A stretch of DNA of 64,000 nt, taken from assembly GCA_015680685.1 (NCBI GenBank), contig MNCI01028444.1:902676-966675 (forward strand), in the 5' to 3' direction. This document shows, in pieces, positions 22,600-33,478 of the stretch (position 1 is its first letter; each line of letters begins with the position of its first letter). This DNA comes from Gnetum montanum (Eukaryota > Streptophyta > Gnetopsida > Gnetales > Gnetaceae). A program made the translations under genes and the position numbers. The notes below the pieces were generated by a model. The model was not told the DNA's origin, did no database searches, and worked only from the letters and a program-made list of their open reading frames with translations.

Positions 22600-24050
22600 A
22601 ATCGGTAATTATAAAGGCCAAACTTGATAAGGAACAAAATAGAAAATTATTAGAAGTGATAAATAAATGGACAACTATATTTGCATGGTCCTATGACAAG
22701 ATCATTATAATTGACCCATGTATATGCCAACATCAAATTTATATGGATCTAGCTATCAAACCATGTTGCCAATCTCAAAGGTTAAACCCAAAGCTTAAAG
22801 AAGTTGTCAAACAAGAGTTAGAAAATTTGTTAAAAGTAGGGTTATCTATCTAATAGTAGATAGTGAATGGGTTAGCCCATTAGTCATTGTACCAAAGAAG
22901 GATGGTAAGTGGAGGGTTTGCATTGATTTCATATTACTAAACATGGAAACATTCAAGGATAATTTTCCTTTGCCATTTGTTGACTAAGTCCTTGATACTA
23001 TAGCAAGACACTAGTATTACAAGTTTCTAGATGGTTATAGTAGGTACAATCAAATCCACATTGCACCAGAAGACCAAGAAAAGACCACATTCACTAGTCC
23101 ATGAGGGATGGTTGCATACAAGCAAATACCCTTTGGTTTGTGTAATGCACTCGTTACATTTCAAAGGCTTGTACTTAGCATCTTCCAAAAGCAAATTGGC
23201 AATGGGGTTAAAGTCTTTATGGATGAATTCTCCACATATGGGCTAGATTTTAAACAAGCCTTGGACTATTTAGAGCAATTACTAAAAAAATGTGTAGAAA
23301 TTAACCTAAAGCTTAGTTGGTAGAAAATCCATTAAGTAGTTCAATATGGTATAGTTCTAAGACATAGAGGATCTCACAAGGGAACAGAGGTAGATCCAAA
23401 GAAGATCAAAGTCGTCCTATTTATCACTTAGAGGTCACAAATTGTTAAGGATGTTAGATCATTTCTTGGCCACACAAGATATTATCAAAGATTCATTCAA
23501 AACTTCTCAAAAGTTGCAAAACTATTGGTAGAACTCATGAAGAAAGGAGCACCATTCCACTAGACAAAATTATGTGAGAAGTCATGCAAGGCATTAAAAA
23601 AAACTGATCAAAATACTAATCCTTTAAGCTCCGGATTGGTCTAAACCCTTCCACATAATAACAAATGCTTCCAATTATGCATTAGGAGTAGTACTCACTT
23701 ATCTAGATGATTAAAAATGACACTATTATATACATTTCACCAGTCGAAGCATCACTAAGACACAAATTAATTACACCAATAGAAAAAACAAGCTTATGGC
23801 CATGGTGTACACACTTGAGAAATTCAGACATTGTTTACTCAAGTATCCTATTTATGTCCACATAGATCATAGTGTTATTAGATTTCTAATGAATAAACCA
23901 GCAATCAATTCAAGGGTGATTAGATGGCTCATGATATTACAATAATTTGGCATTACCGTGATAGGTAAAAAGGGAACTGAAAACATTGTAGCTAATCATC
24001 TATCCAGACTTGTATGGGAATCACAAGACAATGATGAACCATTATTATAC
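22600..24050 (+). pseudogene. Reverse transcriptase and RNase H
   Basis: RT blocks in order: INKWTTIFAW, CQHQIYMDL, WVSPLVIVPKKDGKWRVC, FPLPFVD, FLDGYSRYNQI, TTFTSP, IPFGLCNALVTFQ and VFMDEFSTYG (about 23210-23240). The catalytic FMDD is FMDE here, while the family copy at 44.6 kb keeps FMDD. Connection block DVRSFLGHTRYYQRFI. RNase H: NASNYALGVVL and YVHIDHSVIRFLMNKP (about 23660-23910). Multiple stops and two frame changes. Confidence 0.88.
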
Positions 24051-24179
24051 TAATTTCCCAATGAAAATTTATTCACAAGAATAGCAATGGCTACCATCTC
24101 AACAAAGAAGTCATGGATCTTTGATTATGTGACCTAGCTCACTAAAAAACTTTCCATTAAGTGGGATAAAAAACAAAAG

Positions 24180-25320
24180 GAGAAGCTCCTCCATTGAGCC
24201 AAATAGTATATGGACATTAATGGGAACCTTTACAAGATTTGTACTAATGGATTAATTAGATGGTGTGTTGTTGAAGAAGACTAGCAAAGAACCTTACAAG
24301 ATGCACAGGAAGGATCATGTGGTGGTCACTATGCAAGACAAAGGACAACACTTAAATTGATGATGGCAGGCAACTTTTGGCCTACCATATTTAGAGATGC
24401 ATACAAGTTCATCCAATCTTATGAGCGATGTCAACACAACGAAGGATTAACAATAAAAAATGAAGGCCCACAATAATGGATACAACCATTGGAACCATTT
24501 GATATTTGGGGAATTGATTTTATGGGATCTATCATGCCAATGTCCATTGGGAAATCATACATTATAGTGATAGTTGATTATTGCAAAAAGTGGGCAAAAG
24601 CAACTGTAGTTAGGGATTGCACATCCAAAAAAGTAGCTAAGTTCTTTCAACAACATGTAATAAATAGATTTGAAGTGTCATGCATGCTCATATTAGACAA
24701 CAAGATCCATTTCATAGGAGCCACATTTAGAAAGCTAATGTAACAACTTAGGGTGAATCACAAACTAAATACACCATACCGCCCCTAAGCAAATGGTTAA
24801 GTAGAAGTGACTAACTAGGAAATCAAAAGAATATTAACTCAAACAGTTAGTTGATTTAGAAAGGATTGGAGTACTAAACTAAATGATGCTCTATGGGCAT
24901 ATAGATCAACGTGGAAGCTTTCGATAGGATATTTGTCCTATGAACTAGTTATGGAAAGCTTCCTACACTACTAATCTAAGTAGAGCTCCAAACTTTAGCC
25001 ACTTCTAGTGAACTTGATATAAACTTAAACTTAGCTCTAAAGAAATGTCTCATAAATCTTAACCTTCTAGATGAAAACAAACTTGTAGCTTTGATGAACA
25101 ATGAGGTTCACAAGAAATACTCCAAATGTAGGCATGATGCAAAAATAAGACAAATGCCAATTCATCTAGGTGATAAAGTCCTCTATTACAATCCTAGTCA
25201 TGTTCCGCAATAGGCTAAGTTCTAAACCTTCTGGGAAAGACCATATATCATCCATGCTAAGTACCGATTTGGTGCCATGCAAATTTATCATCCAACCAAC
25301 CCACAAAAGTTGATTCTTAA
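24180..25320 (+). pseudogene. Integrase
   Basis: Zinc-finger remnant (FIQSYERCQHNEG), then the catalytic core: PFDIWGIDFMG (first Asp), LILDNKIHF (second Asp), EIKRIL (Glu region) and DALWAYRSTWK. The longest open part is 24489-24743. The C-terminal domain around 25150-25320 is recognisable from VLYYNPS and its spacing. Degraded by stops. Confidence 0.87.
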
Positions 25321-26154
25321 AAGATGATGCTCCAATACCCTTAGGATGAATCAATGTAAAAGATGATTCTTAAAAGATGATGCTGAAAGGTGATTCATCC
25401 AACACCCTTCAGACCACCTTTACATTCTCCAAACTATCCATTCATCCTAATTTTTACACCAAAAATTACTTAAAACTGAAAATTTTTTGACAATGATGTC
25501 ATAGCTATGATGTAGTAGGCCTTAATATGTTGCAGCTACAATGTCGTATCTACAATGTATCCAATATAAACCATCTATATATACACATGGGAGTTAGGAA
25601 ATTTTTTATTTTCCACATTTCTAGCAAGGGGAGTTCATGTTATTTTTCTAACCCTTTGGCAACAAAACTTCCAACCACCAGAACTCTCTCACTGTAGCTT
25701 CGATTTGCATGATTTTCGAACCTTCTTAATCATGGAGTAACCAACTTCATCGTGGGGGAGAGTGTTGTGCATAAACAAGTCAAATTAGATCAAATTTTTC
25801 TAACACCAAAAGAGTATATTAAGGGTAAGAATAAGAACAAATAAGCGTATTTTGACCAAGTTAATTGAATAAAAGCTAATGAACCTAATCAATTCTCCTA
25901 GCCATCCACCTAGTTACACAATAAATGAAATAATAATAATAATAACTGTGAGAGGTATTAATAATCAAAAGAACAATGAATAAGGGTTTCCTTTTGAATT
26001 TTTCGAAACTGGTCTAACTCTGAAATCATAATAAGAGCTATAAGTAAGAATAAGGATAAAATTGGATCCAAACCAAGAACCAAAGAATGGACCATGAACT
26101 ATTAGGAACTTGTTTGAATTCCTTGGACAATCTAAACAAATCCTTTGTGATTAC
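25321..26154 (+). other. Spacer after integrase with promoter-like and polypurine-like signals
   Basis: 25316-25392 holds two copies of TTGATTCTTAAAAGATGATGC-like sequence. 25490-25580 repeats the ATGATGTAGTAG / ACAATGTCGTA words of the LTR U3 upstream of a TA-rich TATATATA. At 25751-25764 CGTGGGGGAGAG resembles the tract before the 3' LTR. No ORF. Confidence 0.55.
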
Positions 26155-28880
26155 AAATGGCTACTAAACAAGGAAGCAAAAGACCTAGAGGTAGAGGCAT
26201 AGGACAACCTAGAGAATAAACTCCACAAGCAAAGCAAGAGGCTTAATTCTTCAACATCCATTAGCAAACACCTACAATCGAACACTCTACACAGGTTGAG
26301 GTTGAAGCACCACTAGCTCTAGAGCAAGGATAGTATCTCACACTATCCATAAAATGTCTCTAGGTCATTTAGGAAAAGTTAATCATGTCCATAGTTATCA
26401 TGGAACTTAACTTTGAATCATTCATGGAATTCACACTTGCCAATGTCCAAGAACAACTACAAGCCTTACCTTTGTGGCAAACTCTATCATGCAATCGAGA
26501 ATGGTACCTAAAAGAAGTATACCAATTTTGGAAAAATAAGTAGGATGATGCCACTGTAAAAATTGAAGGAGTCTCTATGCCTTATTCAATCAAATCTATT
26601 GAAAATGCACTTAACATCCCTAATGTTCAAGTAAACATTGCATAGATATCTACAAGATTCAACATAGAAGCAAAGAAGTTATGAATACAAAGGACATATG
26701 ACAAGGCATATAAGAAATATGGTGAATTGTCTACTAAGGAAAAAATATACTTCAAGATAGAAACCTACCACATCTTTTCCACCAAGAGGTTGAACAAAAT
26801 TTCCACCTACACCACTAGAGGAAGTGTTATCCTTATGGGAAAATTTAATGTAAATCTAGCTCATTTATTATTTCTAGAAATCCAAAAGAGATTTGAGGAA
26901 AAGAAGGAAGGGAAGCTAACTTTATCATTTCCTTGTCTCGTCATAAGGTTATGCAAGTAAGCCAATATTCTAGGTTATATAAATAATGTCTTATAGAAGG
27001 CCCAGAATACATCTTATGCTAAGATGTCCAAGCTAGTGCATCTAAAGAAAGATTAGCTGGAGAAGTCAACAAGCACTAAGGTAGCAATGGGATCAACACC
27101 AATAGGTAATATTCCAATAATAAGGCAAGAGCAAGAAGGATCCAATGGGTTGATGCCAGCTAGTGATAGACTTGGATTAAGTGCTCTATTAGCTCAACAA
27201 GACTATAGACCTTCCATGAGCCATTTGTTGCAAATTGCAAAAACCATAAGTTGGGGAACTAGGAAAGGTTCTATACTATATAAAGTAAGAGATAATTCTA
27301 TAAGACCTGTTGTATCAACAAGACTCAATAGTGATCAAGTCTCATTGCAGGTAGAGAAAGATGAACAATGGACATAATAAATCTGTAGGAACACTACATC
27401 TTTTCAAGCTATGTTGGAGACAAGAGAAGGAGCCACAGTAGTGATAATGCAACATCAAGATGCAATAGAAGTAGTAGAGGTAATCACAGATCACATAAAA
27501 GAATCATTCAATGTTCTCATTGTGCCATTGGCAGATATTACTGGAGCCAGAGATGTTGGGATGATAGCAAGTACATTCATGCCCCTAGAAGAACATGAAG
27601 ACATCCAAGATTGACTACTGCAAATAGGCCAAGTCATGTAGAATCTCTTTGATATCCTCAGTGATATCATTGTAGTTCAATCGGTTTTGATTTCAACAAA
27701 GGATAAACTAGTAATGGCTGAAACAAGAGCTGAGCATGCAAAGAATGAAGTGAAGAGGTTGCAAGTTGAATTAGTAGCTTTAAAAGCAAAAAAGAGAGAC
27801 ACTACACAATACATAGTGCTAGAGTAGTTCGACAAATTCAGAACCGAACAAGTAACCTAGCTCATAGCCATAAATATCTAAGTAGAGATGGAAAAGGGAA
27901 AGAAAACATAGGATGCCTCTATGGTAGAAGCACAATTATATACACATGCCAAAACAATAATTTCCCTTGAAGAAAAAAATAAAAGAATTACTACTGAAAA
28001 ATACAAGGTTGATATATATAGAAAAACAAAAGAATGTTCTTGAAGAAAGCATCTATCAGTTAAGAGAATAGTTCGCCAAAGTCAATCAAGATATGAGGAA
28101 ATTGGCAAGATGGAATAGAACCTTATCAATGGAAGAAGTCCGAACTATTTGCCAAAAATTAGCCATTGAAATCAATGATAGCAGAATGAGGCCAAGAAGC
28201 ATGAGAGGCTCAAAGAACACTTCAAAGACCAAGTGGGCATGTACAATCAAATTAATGAAAAAGAGATCTTGTTGGCCAAAGCCAAAATCAACTCCATCAC
28301 CATGAAAACACTTAATTAGCAGCCAATCTTGGATAGTCTTGCCCATGTCCACCAAGTTGAAGTGAAGAAGAACCTATAGATTGAAGACCTTATAGAGTAC
28401 ATGGGATTAGCAAACCTTTGGTATGCTAATCTAGTCATGCTCATAGCAAGAAGGCCTAGAAATGAATTGGAGTAGCAAGTGATTACAACCTATGCATTAT
28501 ATGAGAAAGAGTTTGCAGATAGGAAGGATGTGCAACAAAAATTACATATTGCAAACTCTGATCTTAAAGTGGTTAAAGCTACCTACCAAGACCATAAGGA
28601 TGTATCAACAAACCTAGCCTAGAATGATAGATTATCAAGAACTATGGAAAGTAGCTAGGGTATTTGAAGAAGAAAGATGATAGTTTGTAACCTGGTATGT
28701 AAAGGCAAACAAGATGTTCCTATAGCTACCATACCCATGGGAGGTTCTGACTCCAGCTAACATTGCAGAATTGGCCTAGATGGTACATGATCCCAGATCA
28801 AAAGAAGAAAAGCTTCGGACATTACTCAATAGATATCAAAATCCAAAGCCCCATGATAAAGGAAAGAAGTCGATGGAGGA
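26155..28880 (+). pseudogene. 3' ORF, plant-transposon-domain protein with coiled coil
   Basis: Starts near ATGGCTACTAAACAAGG at about 26157 with a basic stretch (SKRPRGRGIG). A globular region follows: ALPLWQTLSCNREWY, VKIEGVSMPYS, AYKKYGELSTKEK (26.45-26.76 kb) and FPCLVIRLCK near 26.93 kb. This matches what I recall of the 'putative plant transposon protein' domain in Athila-like 3' ORFs. From about 27.6 to 28.6 kb it is Lys/Glu/Leu-rich and probably coiled coil. Its role in the element is not established. Several frameshifts and stops. Related copies lie at 1-2325. Confidence 0.65.
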
Positions 28881-29135
28881 GCCACCGCCACCAAGGACAT
28901 AAGGCTAGATTAGGCTTTATTATTTTTTCCTTGTTTTGTTTTTTTATTTTAAATTGTCAAATTCTGTTAATCATGCAATGCATGGTAATTTTGTAAACAT
29001 CACTTGAACCACAATGCAACATTCAGAGTCGAGTTAGTAATGTATATAAGTAGTCATGTTGAAGTTTGAGTTCTCCTCACAATTTTGTAGGAAACTTTAT
29101 CCTCCTTTTGTTTTAACTCAAGGACAAGTTTTTAG
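28881..29135 (+). other. 3' untranslated region of the 12.1-kb element
   Basis: T-rich non-coding sequence between the 3' ORF and the polypurine tract. No ORF or repeat seen. Confidence 0.6.
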
Positions 29136-29150
29136 TTAGTCGTGGGGGTA
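29136..29150 (+). other. Polypurine tract
   Basis: AGTCGTGGGGGTA directly abuts the 3' LTR start TGATGAAACC. Confidence 0.8.
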
Positions 29151-30033
29151 TGATGAAACCATATTAGTCAAGTAATGTGATATCATATCCACGATGTCGT
29201 AGCTTTGCTTATGTTATTGTAGATACGATATAGTGTATCTTGGTTATGGCTATAAATACCAACCCACCATTGCATCATTGGAACAATGTTTGTGCAACAC
29301 TTAGCAAAATTCTTGCAATTTCTTTCTGTGAGTCACACTTAAGAGCTAGAGTTAGAAGTGAATGCTTGCAATGTAGTAACTAATAGTTGTATGGAGTCTT
29401 TATTTGAGTGGATTGTACCTAGACACAATTCATGACCAACAATAAAGATCAAGATTGTTTCTTACCATTGCAACATTTTACTTAGTTTACTTTACTTAGA
29501 TTAATTTTACTTTCTAGCATGTTTACTTTTATGTCATTTACATTTCCTAAACACTTGACTTTACCAATGTCTCTTAGTAAGGTGGTATAAGTACAACTAG
29601 TTTCGAGGATTAAGTGTAATTGTTTGGTAACCCAATAGTGGCTTCACTTGATTCACTTAGTAGTGAATTCACTTGGTAATCCCAGTGATAGTTACATGAG
29701 CCTAAAGTATGTATGACAAGCCAAGAACAAATGCTTATTGCCATAGGCTAAAATACATTTACATTTCAATTATCACTTAGATTTAGACTTTGTTCTCATT
29801 TTTATTATGGAAGCACTTAGGATTAAATTAAGCCAACAACATCATGATATCATATGCCTCACTAAGAGTTAAACCATACTACTTGCACTTCACTAATTCA
29901 AAGTGAAAAGATAGTGATCATGAACCATCAACCACTAGCATACCTACATTGTCCGGCCACGAATTACAATATGATTGCATGCATGCACTCATGACTTGTA
30001 TGGTGGAGTGTTAGAATACCTAGCCACTCATCA
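29151..30033 (+). repeat. 3' LTR of the 12.1-kb element
   Basis: 883 bp, collinear with 17937-18816. TATA box at 29251-29258. Ends TAGCCACTCATCA followed by the duplication AACTT. Confidence 0.93.
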
Positions 30034-30680
30034 AACTTTAACACATTTTTGCTTTTCCTCAACATTTCTTTTCTTGAGCAAGAAAGAATAAATATTAAAC
30101 AAGTGTCCTTCACGATGACAAAAATTACAAGAATTGGGAATATCATAATATGTAATTGGTTGAATGTAAGTCTTTCTGCCTACCTGCAATACCAAGTCCT
30201 TTTTATAGTTAAAAGGATTGATTTCAATAAAAAAAAATGTCTACGAGAACCAGATGGTATAAAAATAGATTCTATATGTTGAATGGAACTGAGAAAACTA
30301 ACAATTTCCTTCTCAACTCTTTGAAAAATTAATGGAAGATTAAATAGCTCAACAAAACATGGAACTTTAGAATATTCTTTAAATTAGACATCAAAATCAG
30401 GAGTCCACTTACGAGTGATTAACATGGCATGCTTATGTATAAAAGACCCTATATCTAGGGTACCTTGCACCATTGAAGCATTGCCTAGCTCAACAAGTAG
30501 AAAAAAATGAAAATAATACCTAGCTTTAGTGCCTTGAATTTCAAACTTTTGCACCACATCATTTAACTCCAAATCAAAACTTCTCATAACACAATATGGT
30601 AGAAAATAGTCTTCTATTTTATCTTCCATTGTCTTTACTTTAGAATTTTCTTTGTATCTTTGCAACTTCTAGAATTTTTT
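30034..30680 (-). pseudogene. LINE ORF1 remnant, DUF4283 and zinc knuckle
   Basis: The minus-strand frame from 30665 to 30384 (93 codons), continued after stops to about 30060, reads LITRKWTPDFDV, VELFNLPLIF, IFIPSG and finally a CCHC knuckle CNFCHREGHLFN. This order (DUF4283, WxPxF, LP, basic strand, CCHC) is that of plant L1-type ORF1 proteins. It is the other half of the locus interrupted at 17936, and a homologous minus-strand copy is at 60.0-60.7 kb. Confidence 0.75.
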
Positions 30681-30829
30681 TCTTTTCTTATTCATGCTTT
30701 CACTTATGAGAAATTTCTTTACATCTTTTCATTCTTATGTATTCATCCTCATAATTTCATGTTAATTTTGTATCCTATGTTTAGAGGACAAGAAGGTATA
30801 AAAACACCTAGGATACACTCTTAGGCTAG

Positions 30830-30925
30830 TAACATAATAAGTGTAAAGGTGTGTATATACCAAGCTTTGAACCCAGCAACATGTTGTGAACTAACCATTG
30901 GAGCAATGGCTCATGCTTACTTAAA
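30830..30925 (-). mobile_element. tRNA-derived SINE-like remnant
   Basis: The minus strand has CCAATGGTTAGTTCAC (A-box region) and, about 25 bp on, TGGGTTCAAAGC (B box, 30863-30874). Short and without a defined tail. Confidence 0.4.
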
Positions 30926-31185
30926 TTATTTTTTTTATTCTTTAAAACAAGGAAACTCAAGGTCAACACCAGAACTACTACCCACTCATTCATGTGTTTT
31001 AGTTTAACTATTTTATTGAAAACTATTTCCATATGTTAAAAGAAAGGATCATTACCCAAATGCTCAATGCTCATCTCACTAAGGCAAGTCCTAGGAGGGT
31101 TAAAGGATGAGGGAAAACTATTTTCATATGTAATCATTGTTTATCTTAGACTAGGACATCTCCTACTAGATTTTGTTTGTAACAT

Positions 31186-31320
31186 AACAATGTGGTATTA
31201 GCTTGGTGCTAAGACTCCTAATTTGATAGCTCCAAGTTATAGTTTTGATTTCATTGGATGATGTTGATTTATAAATTTCCAATTTGACCATATATCTTGA
31301 GGGTAAATATTGTTAAACAA
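31186..31320 (+). mobile_element. tRNA-derived SINE remnant
   Basis: A-box region TATTAGCTTGGTGCTAAG, a decayed B-box region about 35 bp later, then TATAAATTTCCAATTTGAC and TATCTTGAGGGTAAATATTG. This 3' part recurs at 57405-57450, which marks the two as one family. Confidence 0.55.
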
Positions 31321-33224
31321 AAGTTTTGTGTTCCAACACACACCCCTACCCCCACCTTCTACATGGATATGCTCCCCATTCTAAAAGCAAGCTTAAGTTC
31401 ATATTCACAAACTTCTTTTGATATCAATGAAGACTTTTATAGGCTCTCTTTTAGTAGAAATATACTATATATTTCTAGAACCACATAATCTATTTGTTTA
31501 TTTAAAACTTCCTTTCTTTACCTTACACCCTATGAATATAAAATGCAAGCTACATACATTAACCAACAAGACACATGTGCATGTGCAAGGAAGGAAGGGA
31601 AAGCAGGAGCCTAGGAGACAACAATATATTTATATGTTATTATCTTCATGTAATAATTCCTTTACCACAATGTTTACATATAGAAACCACCACTTGGGGA
31701 TATGTTAATGTGCTTGTTTCTTAAGTTGAAAGACCTAGATTTGAGCCAAGGTGCAACAACTTGAAAAAAGTTAGGCTTTTACTCATCCACCTACCCTCCT
31801 AGGACCCCGTCTACAAGATGATCAATGTTTACATATAGCCAACACAAAACTTTTGTAAAACTTAAGTAGAGCTTAATCTAGAGTCTCCAAATTTAGATTG
31901 TTACCACCTAGGTAACACCTCATTATGAACTCAAACTTGTAGGTTACTAACTTTAATAAGGATCATCACCCAAAAGGCTTAATTCTCATTCTATTAGGGC
32001 AAGAACCTAAGAGGGTCAATCCCTAGGTTATGGGCTCTAATACCATTGCTCATGCATACCACAATTTTCAATCAATGTTGAATACTCATTATTATAGCTA
32101 TTTCTCAAATCCATTTTACTTACAATTACATACCAAGGTTTTACAACCTTAAAATTACCTGGTTAAAAGATTAAATATTCTGAAAACTGAGAATTTTTAT
32201 TACATCCAGAAGTCACAAAGGATTTTTAGACCATTATAAAGCATCAACACAATGAAGAAAGTTGAAAACCACAATCATCATCATAAAGCAATCTTCACAA
32301 ACTAATTAATTTTTCAAGTCATTTTGTAATTATTGTCATTTCCTAACGAGTAATTTCAATGGGTAATGCTACTCGTATTATCTTTATTCTCATTCTCTCC
32401 TCTGGAAAGTAAGTTTAGCATAAACAGATTTAAAAAAGCCATCAGATCATGTTAAATTCATTGAGAAAATCACAAAACCAAAACAATTTTTATTTTTCCT
32501 TTTTAAATCTCACCCTTCTTTTTACTATTGTCATTTCTGTTTTTTCTCTTCTTTTTTCTTTTTCTTTTTCATGTTTATCTCTTCCCTTTCCGTGTTTTCA
32601 CCATTTACCTTTTCAATTTCTTCCATTTTTCCTTTTTTAGCATAGTGCCTAATATTTCACTCACTTTTTACTCCTCACGGGCCTTTTCATTACTCTGCCA
32701 CCACTAATTGCCGTAGTTTAAAACTTTTAGGATATTAGCCAACGCCTGATCTTAAAGCAAGGGAAAGATATACAAGGAAAACGATCCGTTCAATCTCAAA
32801 CCTTGCAGACCAAAACCATCGCTAAAATCAGGCATGCTCAATAGGATTCCAAACCCAAATTTTTAATTTGAAATATTTATAAATTTAATATTCTATTAAC
32901 TAAATTTAAATAAACTCCTAAATACTTTCCCGTAAAAATTGCTTCTCACACGTACGATAACATTTTTTGAAGAGAACTCTTTAAATACAACCTATTAATT
33001 CATACAAACTCAACTTAAAAAAGAATACCACCCTGCCCTTACTTATATGCTTTAGTAATATTAATTGATCCAGTGCGACTACCATTGAACAATACGTGTG
33101 ACAAGTGATCATTACCAGTTTATGCATTTTAACACAAACGAACTCGTTAAACGTCTGACAACCAATATATACACATATATAGATTCAAGCAAACAACAAA
33201 TTTAAAAACGCAAAAACGTTTGTT

Positions 33225-33230
33225 TTTATT
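33225..33230 (-). terminator. Possible polyadenylation signal of SF3B2
   Basis: AATAAA on the minus strand, 249 bp past the SF3B2 stop codon. Plant poly(A) signals are loose, so this is only a candidate. Confidence 0.35.
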
Positions 33231-33478
33231 TGGCGGTGACATTAGCAATTCGTAACAAGCCAAAATTAATTCTCTCACCATTTTTACAGCAGGAAATGCG
33301 TAGCTCTAAAACAAAGAAACTTTTGAACTCCGTGAACATCTTTTAAAAATAACCGTAAGCTCGCCTGTATTCACTAGTTTGCCAACGCAGGCATTAAGGC
33401 AACTGCATACTTGTATGTAAAATTAAATGCAGATTACTACATCTCGCACAACATAATGCGATTCCATAAATTTCGCCC

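Larger units (their letters stand above)
17937..30033 (+). mobile_element. Athila-type Ty3/Gypsy retrotransposon, 12.1 kb, full length
   Basis: LTRs at 17937-18816 and 29151-30033 start TGAT(G/A)A and end CACTCATCA. They are flanked by a perfect 5-bp target duplication AACTT (17932-17936 and 30034-30038). Internal order is primer site, gag, protease, RT, RNase H, integrase, spacer with promoter-like and polypurine-like signals, 3' ORF, polypurine tract. All frames are broken. The LTRs differ at roughly one base in six by eye, which points to an old insertion. It split a LINE ORF1, and a related unsplit copy of that LINE at about 60.06 kb supports the insertion point. Confidence 0.95.
30681..33220. 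other. Decayed intergenic region upstream of nothing identifiable
   Basis: No gene seen. It contains SINE-like pieces (listed separately), a related pair of segments at about 31045-31110 and 31960-32060, and a pyrimidine run at 32500-32640. At about 32033-32052 the minus strand reads TGGTATTAGAGCCCATAAC, resembling a tRNA-Met-type primer site of an LTR element, but no LTR could be delimited. Confidence 0.45.

Noticed and set aside
32449-32640. 63-codon frame rich in Phe/Leu/Ser
   Set aside because: Product of a pyrimidine-rich tract.
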